In this document: one piece after another, positions 20,501 to 28,800 of the stretch
How positions within the stretch are numbered: position 1 is the first letter of the stretch
Layout of the letters: each line of letters opens with the position of its first letter
Virus record (IMG/VR): IMGVR_UViG_3300028197_000011
Coordinates: 1-55,583 of that record
Length of the DNA stretch: 55,583 bases
Strand: one strand, 5' to 3'
From: a virus
The notes under the pieces: model-generated
Databases searched by the model: none
The model's input: only the letters and a program-made list of their open reading frames with translations
What the model was told of the DNA's origin: nothing
Translations under genes and position numbers: made by a program

Positions 20501-22334
20501 TTCTGACGATGAAGGAAAGAAGCAAATTACTCCTGTTCCTCCGAATAAATTTGTAAGACAGCCGTTCGATGGTATGCTTGGGTTGATGGACGCTGTTGAT
20601 CCGGGTAAATTTAGAAAACTTCCTAAAGAACTTCAAATTCCTCCCGGTGAAAGATTTGCTCGTATGAGACCTACATCTGCGGGAGTAGCCGCTAAGAAAG
20701 CATACGAACAAGCTTGGTACGTTGATAATTTTGAGCCAGTACAGGCAGCTTACGCATCTAAGACTAAGCTACATGATACATATAATGGAGTTACATATGA
20801 AGATGCTGGATATAGAGATTTAATACCTCCAATACTTAGAGAAACTGGACATGACCATCTAGATCTAAAGGTATTTAATTCTGGCTATCCCGGCGATTTG
20901 TTTGGATACAAAGTAACTTTACATAAAGATAAATTATACGTAGGCGCTCCATTCGCAGTATACAAAGACGAGCAGGATATTGTCACTTGGAAAGACGTTA
21001 TTGATCAATCTTCAGAAGGTATATATGGCGCAGAGATTGGATTCAATGGAGGGGCAGGAGCCGTGTATGTTGTGGAAAGAACTGGAGTAATAGGATCTGG
21101 CGTTGGCAGCTTTAATAGATCTCGGGAAATTACAGATGGTATAGCTTGGGATGTAACTCAGAAATTTAGACCGGAAGAAATTAACGTTGGATTCTCTGGT
21201 ATTAATACTTTAAATTCAGAATCTTTAATTGGACCTAATTCATACTCTGATGAATTCTTAAAAGATCATGCATTTATGCCTGACATGTTTGGTTATGATA
21301 TAGCTCTTGAAGGAGATATATTAGCTATATCTGCTCCGGGGCATGACTTTGAAACGTTCTTTGAACACACGCCGGGAACGTTTATGAGGAAAGAATTTAA
21401 CGAGCAATTTGCTATTCCCAAAGTTAATTCTACTGATTTAGGCTCATCAGCTAACAGGTCTCTACTACCTGCAAGTGGAGATGTTGTTATTAATCATGGA
21501 GCAGTATTTACTTACGAAAATAAAATAGATAATTGGGGAGATAAAACGCAGCAATGGACGACCATACATAAAGTTGTTGGTCAGGGTTATAACACAAGAG
21601 TTCAAAACTCTGGAGAAAATACATTCTTCGGATCTGCTTTAGGTTTAAGTAGAGCTAGAAGAAATGATGGAGATTATATCTTAGCAGTTGGTGCAAGTAA
21701 TCATCTTTTCTCTAACAACAATAACACAGAAGTTGCAGAAGGTGGCGCTACTTATGCATACGATGGTATGCTTAGAAAGCTCAGGCCAGCATTTTCACAT
21801 CCAGATACATATATTTCTGGGCGTGTGTTTGGCAGTATACCAGATAAGGTTGATATGAAGTTCAATTTCTCTAATGGTTCTGTTAGTAATAAAAATGTAT
21901 TCTTTGATGGAAGAGTTCACTCTGACAGGCAGGGGCAAATATTTATAGAAGTTTCTGGTCAGGACAAATTGGAAAAAGGATATGTTATTCATAGACCATA
22001 TATAGAAAAAATCAGCGGTGGCTATGCTTTCGGCAAAGCAGAAGTCGCTACCATGCCTTTAATATCTGACGGTAGATTTGCCCCACATTCTGGCGTTATG
22101 CCTCTAATAAGTTTGGGTCCAAGTACTGGCAGTGTGTATAATAATATGAACTTAATTATGCAACGAGATCTCCAAACTTCTGGAGAATTAAGATTATACA
22201 GTAGTGGAATTAATTTATTTGGTCAGGTTCCTTTTGGTGAAAACGTTGAAAACACTGAAGGAGCTAAGGAGCTAGAAAATAATATTGCAAATATAAATAA
22301 TTTTGCATTTCTAGTTGGTAGAGGAGGATTTTAA
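8589..22334 (+). CDS. Giant virion protein with LamG-like regions and a seven-repeat FG-GAP propeller
   Basis: The protein has 4581 residues. The ATG at 8589 is chosen because GGAAAAG lies just before it and it follows the tape-measure stop by 13 bases; an in-frame upstream ATG at 8457 lies inside the tape-measure gene. Features in order: N-terminal beta-rich region; LamG-like segments around residues 1100-1220 and 1650-1970 (the second ends FLLDDFRITMGSAR); a polyproline linker near residue 2005; and FG-GAP-type repeats near residues 2311, 2425, 2735, 2877, 4104, 4233 and 4346 (for example NFGKAV..RVIIGAP and RLGYSVDVNEDGSLVAIGSP). A VWA-like patch IDNSRS (D2596) lies between repeats 2 and 3, and about 1200 residues are inserted between repeats 4 and 5. 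No signal peptide. FG-GAP and LamG folds usually bind ligands or glycans, so a tail-fibre, baseplate or receptor-contact role is inferred from them and from position. Confidence 0.75.
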   Translation: MSNLCGNDGIKIDIVSKSKLRGFATKLCKVRARSRVKCLFKAGVSVLFQGFVIGSGESEPSNNFGSSNFGDTPRRNPPQILVRSISGSGGIRINTTIQTIRRCSTDLPKAIFDITSQEYIDRGYNAIPDSIYSPFNSNNSIQVNSKGPLIEHSLITQRKRSSNSRLIANLGRPVNNMGVKLTGIAKVKSRFFEKLHGHFDIINSFDNFIPTEKLFPIRDINNKKNGISFVTERTKSSEIYKSINEGVHVGNITKHGAKGFVIADDIDSFITPSSIYTEGEFTYKCEVNAPSITPLETFFFLRASAPLTNFDSDIPPTYEVSNIKLEDPYGNLIAKYKDFTIRGEQDYSDKDHHHYVTYVTEPEVNYAKGNTWDYYYPVLGEDSGYTLSLDIKGNCFFHAFEEDSFNKGFQDGCNLDDKFVQSSNSDYLGIDGAAFSTQSKNYFVRPTDALRISAIEINNKGSLNGILHDNKLNMFLDVVPTGLLLERVLRPQKILSTNYTNNIYPTNTINIWQTSPDIDGNRYDNTVDSGKNNYELKDRLSNEYIEGHLTLIDTDPIADSGKIQLFYSHQDPKRVKVKTGGALNIGNKYEGAFSRPEIKQVFPDDNYFIVEEIFLRIDIKKDASKPDFPIDVVGYSDDGVMISTKQVGGFLQNASSGVGTVPLTTGFDDINELGFSSETMSDKFAYYSRPITPNPAGDHYRLEDSVIVTNSSDFKTYDVPLKIYEDKVELGRSRDYRNSRLFEALYLDIYPIPSGTEISKADLVIKYKPSVALALNTLGCDQVRIGPAFSLLTPIKSYAGNNSDGYILSNIPHAYETREPTLKTNYSKRWRGSSGLTSTGPFDADGFGFGFEFPQLDSPFSSGYYNFSDVDGTDIYSSQSSSLVGQLSNASMSNNIVRNIGMRFISDSLFPPPTEPPAPVTEDGFDLTQNIMYNYHIVGTSNGLNSANAITVRIPDEYDNRADDTDKTYVTPTLFTANYDGNARLYNRAPNSIGISGLWTLSVLVNDKHVGDIFTEQQSFSQTYDEFLNIDVNVGDEIALSGVTTSVNHVADEFNLICEYVGIHMNTYAPSYYKPYKTINWTESGHELEDNIVDAFDHAVRASGADGYINFGDVDTADGFAIFMRFSPDITVSGVNPDYNLWNSGVLFHKQDAGQDLEFGLKYNYGKLQAYAQDDLGNIISIEDTTDYTEYQYPLSVLLTYNANKNEKLKLYTHNEMATEEWTRLRAESNIFNLNDGNSDLTFAYDKENDIGFNAFVTEIGISNSHPDGGSNIVDGTPEKSYSQANVDTFFDTITTTHDDSNPLWQFVDNKTTEWNLGAFKYCSFGNDFNTMTTRNGEDYVYHTYYHDGLDYAARTDISLPESLSNASGVAYHSQVENDMLRFNVGGKSEEFYAIRPRIARAFPRSYMLAEDALRVNTVLQHHCDGDIFWPDGNKGAKLIVSLYTPAKESELTPTKNYGLINRATHYVNPEDCWNKIRSVFTLNDIKDKTSEPWAFFDTTITKQELSENYFSKEIDDMFIQYDLVYPSGGNYTESKITIHSLDVSLHDALTKEATVTDYLFLHSSGAFMQESDVNLFSDAKGISNDYLWLSNTGIAYVPSSGELWLTTSGTFRDTNDLMLMQPDVYGTATSDDTGSNFGANFGSEEDLSDPHRDSVKILLPFDNHLNDISINNHSASLIDQITPLLTSIYPTLSSNSVFENGQSANFVDTEVGSDWMKGKSTLKYEGVQFDPTGMDGDWMIDFWYNLYNTENFSGYESPQGAWRTQVGFHATIFEWGKWQRTEHGMHGAETKFVGMKLVWANGILSLKFGLNHYGAEATPYPEGWTWRDHHSLFDSSEGLSATGMAGSGDDITRNDNPADWVTYASIGVINRPDRPNVPHYNTDFYGYEDIRNIWSKFIIRKIGTVIQIFINEEKVAEADIGRWKFDSFDEVNYDPSLGIPDSNPLQFRSGYNHEFLLDDFRITMGSARSTDINSNPTTSPDAESNGLSISSPIPSRSPIIEPPPPPPPPTTPPPVIGLSMRTVGGYPNTRQDIHLYSTGTAELISSNATLPLNLLDYDNPNTLTNTFDLYVLCLPSAYTPEYTTIDAGFNLYSLAPPLAPTPYSDSIALFLEATPIILDVASNIPLFLQHRKPINSGPNQLESFVWDGDNYGVSIDVVDNSLASISANNEIRGVNTICYGSCDAVNNISCTEVDIYTHETLWNPSLCAEGGVARAIRTYSNPDVNAFGSDVPYDNHYYGMRKITNLIPLAPYNIILTGKTGSDKILEVPREIKEWEYGFKNASTGDPNKNINYTGLKLTAPVSNIESNHNFGKAVTVLGDRVIIGAPFEDAPVGVDDLLNSDTASYNLKDAGKIYIYKKAPEATGYSWTDQDDKAPFVLEQELVLPVGFRRDYYFETTEEFKDDAGDKLDFEATIRNWVNVGEGRQLGHSLDSASRGAKEVIVAGGPGSLWTREFSPIATTPVKIALMVFNNELVTNPANTSWRNIIEELNNRDVLYRYFSDPPVEFDIEIILMEPLLGLDLPFSESDEFDYPQPDFVSKHLVNRHYNFDFNSQEYKDQESIMLQELINVYHERFPLDSSALHNGIPPLFGIYIDNSRSLGTNAVGYFDGGLTQGAINKFIEYVKDYSYANGLKYFNNTPGYTEFNVTVKSDEDWITQSIECLKDLTDQTRLKNSGGFNLIANDIGTFNTNASEFNYPPASGGAVFVFEREHHGNFELVQHIESPSTYNNDVSDRFGHDVAISDDGKVIVIGSPFCEEAVQIWEYNDRYDNILDSSVVNGRFTEFLSVDHQAERLNQTFGEAYQAYERYITEIVNQSSPFDLLRDIYSNASESLKYKFILYANLNSYNKIKTVSYSSLFSGVGSWDRLYSRYIPTARLGYSVDVNEDGSLVAIGSPTDSLGERDSAMTWFRYDQAGGEQVTGYGGSDWQWQNYTNAGAVRLLESRDYYPHSRKVVEYYKFGNKHESIAPEEDSGLFLTSMRNLFASRGYDFSRTSFSEDKKIPQDAGLAFIITPEIDASSDEILDNIREWLAYGDRHLVLVADDPLYEQGGVYEDTNKIINYILKSLDINLRVYPSRNRYDALLEDTGLFFNVRTSFVPSKTTNSISTPIPLRASGVADIRFYDEGKSDLYSCDLPYGMRKSSDPFVILEQIDGLSSSEAGRIQQYRELHSRCELPIVHEGDLRAKYTDQCVYRSCKGESTLLNYQHNLGFMYGSHTTCNDWDCTICDEFCPPVLSVNDREASEPMPIMTAYESISKTINVPATPDYETFVKTFVGFKEPLPGVPYYDFTDIAYSGIQYMWSAESGNFSAIDYNINNTISQSLFFDPEEYNGQDALLQSKASVPYETTERLEKISDTFDFCAEERFEAFTESSVILIAGTYTEKKESLVLRAGDVNLNFYFNLLAKDVNGSCKVAQVGGFTQRASYQDGYASSDIQIQMLGLGINMLDTNVPTHELYDVSKYYDVAWIANSNDYPSDEEIEDIKRFLRLKNKKLVITYGQDSDGEDFDPSTGAINPSLINKAKIAEYICEKLNLTMKPRFLNGNNVYASTRNVVGDWQLTSYFININESSRLWAGFPTDPNTRIEEFYINNPPFGRRGRGRGYSHDVVPIEVNSASRVAYFDLPISDLITEEQGVPTFRTGITKVTFDVKEPKEDQDKFNLFKLFFSVSSESELESSPLEVFVNNCSTTVSHPSEATAVENGINVEDESDSGDIILTTIKHGFHEELRTENRKEYEAFIQIPSGVPSFDIFITGCRKKYELQSNPEYLRTNRLVSISGVRVKALEKIDENRPIPIYEDVLTIVPGTDAYSYEYDVVREISNSSAQYCFAANSDVCAEDDPAGYGTEANAPDIPDGPMVVAQAIYHQAGFFSGHNKSRVTVISDASLIQGRTTLLEDGVRVNPSLVSFLTGMYPATSFDSENYGRQYESEFKIISPERSSPSRLINAYPENSGLNHRFGQYPSNELALNKYSDDEGKKQITPVPPNKFVRQPFDGMLGLMDAVDPGKFRKLPKELQIPPGERFARMRPTSAGVAAKKAYEQAWYVDNFEPVQAAYASKTKLHDTYNGVTYEDAGYRDLIPPILRETGHDHLDLKVFNSGYPGDLFGYKVTLHKDKLYVGAPFAVYKDEQDIVTWKDVIDQSSEGIYGAEIGFNGGAGAVYVVERTGVIGSGVGSFNRSREITDGIAWDVTQKFRPEEINVGFSGINTLNSESLIGPNSYSDEFLKDHAFMPDMFGYDIALEGDILAISAPGHDFETFFEHTPGTFMRKEFNEQFAIPKVNSTDLGSSANRSLLPASGDVVINHGAVFTYENKIDNWGDKTQQWTTIHKVVGQGYNTRVQNSGENTFFGSALGLSRARRNDGDYILAVGASNHLFSNNNNTEVAEGGATYAYDGMLRKLRPAFSHPDTYISGRVFGSIPDKVDMKFNFSNGSVSNKNVFFDGRVHSDRQGQIFIEVSGQDKLEKGYVIHRPYIEKISGGYAFGKAEVATMPLISDGRFAPHSGVMPLISLGPSTGSVYNNMNLIMQRDLQTSGELRLYSSGINLFGQVPFGENVENTEGAKELENNIANINNFAFLVGRGGF

Positions 22335-24391
22335 TGGATAAAGAATTGTTTGGAGCCGTCAAACCTCAAGATGAAGATGGTGACGGCGAAATATTTGACG
22401 TAATAGAATCTTTTGAAAACAACCCTGCACCTCTTGTTGGAGTTTCTACTGCTGCTTTTGTTGATAGGAAAAGAGAAGGGCTAACCAAAGTTCACACGGT
22501 TAGAGTTATAGGCTATCATGTTTATGAAACATTTTCGGAGGATAATGCTAAAAGTATTTTAGAAGAACAAAAAGGTCTTAGGGATAAGTTTACAAACAAC
22601 AAAGAATATAAAATACAAATTAAAGACAAAGGAGGTAGCGTTGTTTCTACTTTTTCTAATTGTAGATTATTAGATATTGTTTTTGAAGAAGGCGCTTATA
22701 CTCATTACGGAAAATTTGTAGCTTCTTTTGAATCTACTCAGTTAGATACTGATAATATTATAGACCTTAATTACAGTCTTGATATGTCTCAAGATTATAG
22801 CATGGGATACGTAGATACTAATGGAGCTATAGTCAGCGACTCTTATTATACCTGCTCAGAAAGTATAACTGCTACTGGCTTGAACGTTGATGATGTAATT
22901 AAATCTATAAAAGATGACCACATGTTGAGCGACGGTGATACAGTTAAAGCCGCTGGAGATGGTAGAGTTTTTAATGTAAGAAAACTTCAAGGTAGTCGAA
23001 ATAATGTAGTTGTCACCGGCGCAGAAGTGACTGTTGAACAAACGATGATATTAATACCAAGCGCTTTAAAACAAGACTTAGTATGCGGTCTTAGCGTAGA
23101 AATATCAAGATCCTATAACTCAGGACCAGCTGTCATAACAATTTCTGGAACCGCTTTAAGTTGTGACGAAGATACGACTCCTTACGAATCTTTTAAAGAT
23201 TTTGAAGATAATATATTTTTTTACGCTAGAGATTTTGAAGGCTTATTGGACTCTGAATATGTTAGAGATGTTCGTGGCGGTGGAGGATTAAGCAATACGG
23301 ATAGAAATAAAAAAGGATCTGAAATATCCAGAGATATAGGAATAGATAATCAAACTGGGGCAATAACTTTTTCATATCAATATGAAGTAACTAAATCTTA
23401 TTTTGTCAGCAACGCTGTTTACGAAAGAATCTCAGAAGATATACAACGATCTACTCCAACTTTTGCAATTGTTCCAGTTCTTGGTAAAACTAATGGTCCT
23501 GTTTTACAAAGTACTTACAGTAGAACAGAAAACCAAAAAACAGTCAACATAGAAGTTGTTTTTGCAGAAGGTTACGATAATATTACAGAGAAAGCCTCTG
23601 TTGACAATGTAATAGCGTCTTATATTCCTGAAGGCAATGTAGCCGTTGTTGGTGATGTGCAAGAATCTTATAACCCTTCTGAAAGAAAATATACATTAAG
23701 TATGAGCTGGATATATACAGATCCTATATTTAATTTAATAGAAAGAAAATTCGATGAAGATGGTGGGTTAGTCAAGATAAAACTTAATCAGGAAATGATG
23801 ACTGCGGCAGAGTACAACAGAAGGTATCAGTTTGTAGAATGGAAAATGGATGAGGATGAAAATGACGCTTTTGGTGGCTATGATAATGAAAAGTTTACAG
23901 TAAGCGGAGGAGGCATAGAACAAGCCATCTTGTCTTCTTTAGGAGAATTAAATTTTGAAACAAGAGACTCTTACGTTTGCAGAGTTAAAGCCGTAGGTAA
24001 TATCAAACCTTTGCCTTCCTTTGGAAGTCCTCCAGAGCAAAAAAATTTCCACATGACAATAAGAGTCTTTCCAGACGATAAGAATGAAGACGCAGAAGAT
24101 CCAGAGACTGTAATATTATTAAGTAATAAAACTATGTATACTCCTGCTCCAAAAAATATGATAGTAGGAATTCTTAGCTACAACGGCGAACCTGACGAGA
24201 GGCACGGTAAAACAAGATCTGTAGATAGAGAAGTTAAGTTTGAAGGTAGTGGTAGTATTTTTAAAGTGGTTGGCAATAAGTTGATGACATCTGAAAAATA
24301 CGAAGGGGAAGCCGGGGAAAAATCAGCAACTATTGAAGCTAAAATTAATGGATCGACGTATTCAAAAACATTTACAATTACGGTGTTATAA
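22334..24391 (+). CDS. Probable tail/baseplate protein, larger of two tandem paralogues
   Basis: The 685-residue protein starts at an ATG that shares one base with the preceding stop (TAATG); a strong AGGAGG sits six bases upstream. It is homologous to the next gene. Shared blocks are SMGY(V/L)D, ES/TITATGL/ALNVDDV, a V(I/L)VPxLG-type block followed by GPVLQSTY, VYERI, and a closing SERKYTLSMSWIY matching AERRFVRQKSWVY. Beyond that last block this copy has an extra C-terminal region of about 230 residues ending in a beta-type sequence (YSKTFTITVL), possibly an Ig-like domain. No named family is recognised. Its place between the giant propeller protein and the likely hub protein suggests a baseplate component. 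Confidence 0.6.
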   Translation: MDKELFGAVKPQDEDGDGEIFDVIESFENNPAPLVGVSTAAFVDRKREGLTKVHTVRVIGYHVYETFSEDNAKSILEEQKGLRDKFTNNKEYKIQIKDKGGSVVSTFSNCRLLDIVFEEGAYTHYGKFVASFESTQLDTDNIIDLNYSLDMSQDYSMGYVDTNGAIVSDSYYTCSESITATGLNVDDVIKSIKDDHMLSDGDTVKAAGDGRVFNVRKLQGSRNNVVVTGAEVTVEQTMILIPSALKQDLVCGLSVEISRSYNSGPAVITISGTALSCDEDTTPYESFKDFEDNIFFYARDFEGLLDSEYVRDVRGGGGLSNTDRNKKGSEISRDIGIDNQTGAITFSYQYEVTKSYFVSNAVYERISEDIQRSTPTFAIVPVLGKTNGPVLQSTYSRTENQKTVNIEVVFAEGYDNITEKASVDNVIASYIPEGNVAVVGDVQESYNPSERKYTLSMSWIYTDPIFNLIERKFDEDGGLVKIKLNQEMMTAAEYNRRYQFVEWKMDEDENDAFGGYDNEKFTVSGGGIEQAILSSLGELNFETRDSYVCRVKAVGNIKPLPSFGSPPEQKNFHMTIRVFPDDKNEDAEDPETVILLSNKTMYTPAPKNMIVGILSYNGEPDERHGKTRSVDREVKFEGSGSIFKVVGNKLMTSEKYEGEAGEKSATIEAKINGSTYSKTFTITVL

Positions 24392-25833
24392 TGGAATTTA
24401 AAAATAAAAAAAGTCAACAAGTCTTTTTATATAAACCGGGAGAAGCTAGCAAGCAGAAAGGTTTTGGAGATTCTGTGGCTGGTGCATACGTCTTCCCAGC
24501 TCCAGCCCCGCTTGTATCTATTTCTTCACAAATAATTTCTGAAAGGTCTCGGGGTTTACATCCTCAAGGTACTTCTGACAATGAAGTAGCAAGAAAAGAT
24601 ACTATTACTTTACATGGGTATTTTATTGAACGGGAAACCCTACCGGGAGAAGAGCAAGCTCAATATATTTTTGGTCAAATAGAACAGATGCAGGATGCTA
24701 TAAAGAAAAAAGATGTAACTTTAGAAGTAAATACTGGAGACGGGGCATTAATACAATCTTGGGAAAAAGCAAATCTTGTTTCTATAGACATACCAGAAGG
24801 TAAGTTCGTAAATTATGGCGAATATACTATTGTATTTGAAGCTTTTGACACTGACGATATGGACAATGATCATATAGAATATTCTTGGTCGTTTGAGGTA
24901 AGCGAAGACGAAAGCATGGGGTATTTGGATCAGGCGATGACTGAAATGCTCAGTAGCTCCGTAGTCAGAGGCACAGAGACTATCACTGCCACCGCTTTAG
25001 ATGTCGATGATGCTAGAGCATTTGTAGACTCTAAAGTTCAATTTGATTCAGGCACAGTCTATTTGCACACGAAGGGTAAAGTGTATGATGTATTAGACTC
25101 TTCTGAAGCATGGGATGTTTGTAATATTGTTGCTAATTCAAGCTCAGATGTAACAACCGGGAGCGTCACTTATTCATCCACCTTTGTTTTAGTACCTCAA
25201 GAGTTAGATGCTAGCACGACAGCTATGGGAGGTTTTAGTTTATCCAAAAATGCATCCTACGACCAGCCTAGAGATAGGGGTTCTATATCAGGCACAATTC
25301 AGGGATTACAAAAAGGAGCCAAGTTAAGCGATTCAATATTAGCTGCTAATGCTTACTCAGCTTTTTCAGCGCTGAAAGACGCTGCTATAGATAAAATTGG
25401 TGAAGTAGGTATAAATATAACCGTTGAAGATCCATTATCAGAAAATGTTAGCAAGAATTATGGTGCAGGAACTTGCGAATTTACGCTAGAATATGATAAT
25501 AGAGCAGAATACCAAGTAGACAATGTGGTATACGAAAGAATAGATGTTACCAATAGACCGTCTCGCAGAATACACGCAGTCATTCCCGTAATGGGCAGGC
25601 CAAGTGGTCCCATATTGCAGGATACGTATGCTAAGACTGAATTGCAAAGAGACTTCAGTATAGAAGTAGTTTACAAAGCAGGCTTTGGTGACGCTGATGG
25701 TCCGGGGACACAAGCTATAGAAGATGAGTATAAGCCTGACGGTGATATTGTATTTGAATCTTCTGCTTCTACATCTTGGCAGTCTGCGGAACGAAGATTT
25801 GTTAGACAAAAATCATGGGTTTACGAGGAATAA
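24391..25833 (+). CDS. Probable tail/baseplate protein, smaller paralogue
   Basis: The 480-residue protein starts with ATG overlapping the previous stop by one base. There is no good Shine-Dalgarno sequence, so translational coupling is likely. It matches the first two thirds of the 685-residue neighbour through DESMGYLDQAM, TETITATALDVDDA, VIPVMGRPSGPILQDTY and a C-terminal RRFVRQKSWVYEE, and it ends where the paralogue's extra domain begins. The N-terminal region (PAPAPLVSISSQI, then KDTITLHGYFIE) has the look of a beta-rich tail tube or baseplate domain. Tandem duplication followed by gain of a C-terminal domain in one copy, or loss in the other, explains the pair. Confidence 0.6.
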   Translation: MEFKNKKSQQVFLYKPGEASKQKGFGDSVAGAYVFPAPAPLVSISSQIISERSRGLHPQGTSDNEVARKDTITLHGYFIERETLPGEEQAQYIFGQIEQMQDAIKKKDVTLEVNTGDGALIQSWEKANLVSIDIPEGKFVNYGEYTIVFEAFDTDDMDNDHIEYSWSFEVSEDESMGYLDQAMTEMLSSSVVRGTETITATALDVDDARAFVDSKVQFDSGTVYLHTKGKVYDVLDSSEAWDVCNIVANSSSDVTTGSVTYSSTFVLVPQELDASTTAMGGFSLSKNASYDQPRDRGSISGTIQGLQKGAKLSDSILAANAYSAFSALKDAAIDKIGEVGINITVEDPLSENVSKNYGAGTCEFTLEYDNRAEYQVDNVVYERIDVTNRPSRRIHAVIPVMGRPSGPILQDTYAKTELQRDFSIEVVYKAGFGDADGPGTQAIEDEYKPDGDIVFESSASTSWQSAERRFVRQKSWVYEE

Positions 25834-25835
25834 AA

Positions 25836-28800
25836 ATGTCACAACCAAAACAAGCATCAGATCCAATGGATGATAAAACTGATTATTTCAAAGTAGAAAT
25901 ACAGGGAAAAGAGACTACCACTACTCCTGCCCCTACTGGTGGTGGTGGTGGCACTCCTTCCATTAGGACTGCACTTTCAGCACCTGAATATACAGCAACT
26001 ACCCCTCCACCAGACAAAGTAGACCAGCAGCGTTTCCTTGGATCTACCATAGTATCATTTTCATGTAGTGGAGGATTTGGAGAAAGTCCTTCACAGCTTA
26101 ATGTGACATTAGTTAATGATGAGGGTGATTCTTTTATAACTCCAACGGTTGGTCAGCCAGCTTGGTTCTGCTTTGGAGATAAACAAAAATATGCAAGTGA
26201 TGGCGGTTTTAGAAAAGCTATTTCTGATTTATATAGATATAGCGATGATGAACATAAACAGTTTTATGAAACTGACACTGATCCTGTTACTGGAGATGTC
26301 GTAAAGTCAAGGCACTTTGCCTTTGGGGGTTTAGTTCAATCGTGGAATTATAATGAAGACCCAAATAGTGGTCAGCTATATACAGTTACTTTAACAGATC
26401 CTAGAGAGATATTATCTAATGTAAGCTTATTATTAAATAATCATGCTGGCACAACTTATTCTAATAATAATTTAATTAATATATATGGATTTTTAGAACA
26501 TGTATCTGACGATCATCGTGCTAATTTTATGATTCAATCAAATCTCCAAAAATCATATACTTTTCCACCAAAAGAATTTAATGATGTTGGCGCTGCTTAC
26601 ACGCAGGGACGCATAATAACAGGAATTGGTCTTTCTTTAAGGTCTGAGCTTGGAATGCCACTTTTTAGAATTGTGCAGGCTATGAACGCTTTGATGGGTA
26701 GTCATGAGACTCCAGTACTACAAGGGGATGAATATTCACAATACGGTGGATTTATAAAATTCAGAGGAAAGACTTATGTTGTAGATTTGTCAGAAGTGCC
26801 TATACCAGATCCAAATTATAAAATTAATTATGATACTATAAGTATATTAGATTTATGCATGGAACTTTGCGAAGCTTCTAATCATGAAATGTTAGTATCT
26901 TTACTTCCTTTAGAAGAAACTCACATGGCTATTGACACCCGTGGTAGTAAAGCTGATAAAATAACAAATTGGTATAGCAACTGGAGAGGAGTAGTACAGG
27001 CTGATGGTGTTATTAAAGTATCTACAGTTGACAGAAGTGTGGCTGGAGGTACAGGAGCGTCGGCATATATTGCTGATACGCCGTTCTGGATTGAGAATAA
27101 AGATATTGGCACAGAGATGCAGAGCGCTGTAACCGATAGGTTTATAACTGGCGCAAAAGAAGTTATGATGTATTATTTTACTGCGCAGCATGACCTTTGG
27201 CCTGCACAGGGACCGTGGAAATTAGAACATAGTTTAAAAAATCAAATTCTTCCATATTACGGAACTTTAGGAACTGGCATGGTGACTATACCCAGAGGTT
27301 ATGGTCCTTGGAGCCAAATAATATTAGATGCAAGTGGTGTTACAGCTTTTGGTGTGGGACAATACTACGTAACAACTGAGATGGAATTGAGAGCTGCTGA
27401 CGTATCATTTGATCAGTGGCTTAACTTTTTAAATCAATACAATCGTAAATACTGGGAGTATGTTGTAAATGGGGACATTAGAGATGGTGGAGCTGAAGGA
27501 AATGAAAAAGGAGACGGGAGTGGTGGAATAGGAGAAGGTAGCGGAAGTGGTGGACAAATAGAAATTACTGTGCCAAGATGTTGTTGGCCTCCTCATCCAA
27601 AAGATTTAAATAATTGGGCGGGTGATAACGAAAGATACGCAGTAACTAAACAAATTTGTAGCCCTCCTTACGGTTGGCCTTTGTATTGGAAAAGAGCTTC
27701 TGGACTAGGCGCTTTTAGTGGTGGCGCTGTTGGTAATCCTAACACTGGATTAGAAAAATCTGGCAAAGGAGATGCTGCAAACAATGATGAAAAAAATACC
27801 GGGAACGATGCTTTTAATGCTCAATCTGGTGGAGCTAATACAGCTGTTGATGGCGCTCAAGCAAAACGAGGGTTAAAGAATCTTCAGATAGTTTATAACT
27901 TTTTAAAGAGTGTTGCCGATGAGTGTCTGGGTAAAAAATTCTTAGTAAAAATTCCTCAAATGCATAATAACGGATGGTCTGTTGGTAATCCTTATGGGTT
28001 TGCTCCTAGAAACGCTGAGGGTGCGGTTGACCTGACTTTGGCACAGGGCGGTTGGAATAAGGGTACTAAAGATACAATGCTGTACCCAGCGAATTTCGGT
28101 GGAACCCCCAAGCCTACAAGTATAAGAAAAAAAGGCGCACTAGATATAGGATATAATTCTGAAAAAGGTAGTTTTGTTTTTAGCTATTATCCAGAACCAC
28201 AAGGGGGAATGGACCCAAGAAATTTAAATCTGGTTCCTCCTGCTTTAAGCGGTTTCTTTTCTCAAGAGGGTAGAACAGGGACTTATGTAAAATTTCCAGC
28301 AGGAGATTTTGACGTAGAAGGATTAGACAAAAACTCTTTTTGTTACTTTGGTGGATCGTTACACGTTTTAGCAGATTTGGATAGCAACTATTACATAGCT
28401 CCACCTTTGACTAAAGTTTCCCCGCAGGTAGCTGGAAATGGCGCTGGCCCAATAGAAATAATAGAGGCTGGATATCAAACGATTACCGACCCAACAACTG
28501 GCGAAAGAAAACAAGTCGAAAAAGTAAAGCCATACATTATACCTCCACCTCAATTTCAACCATCTTCAGAAGATGAAAATCCAACACTACCAACAGTATA
28601 CGATATTGATAATATGGATGTGGACGACGGAGCAGGTAAAGTCGATGTCTTCGTCCCCGGTTCAGCAGGACAGCTGATAACAATAGACTTACTGAGAGCA
28701 AAAGCTAACTGGTCTCCTGACTTTTATAATGAAGGTTTTCATGTCTATGTTTTAATAACTGTACCTAGAATTAGCATTGGAGATGAAGAAGCTCAAGCTA

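Noticed and set aside
25486-25809. 107-codon minus-strand frame
   Set aside because: It is antisense to the 480-residue protein's conserved C-terminal motifs and has no gene context on that strand.
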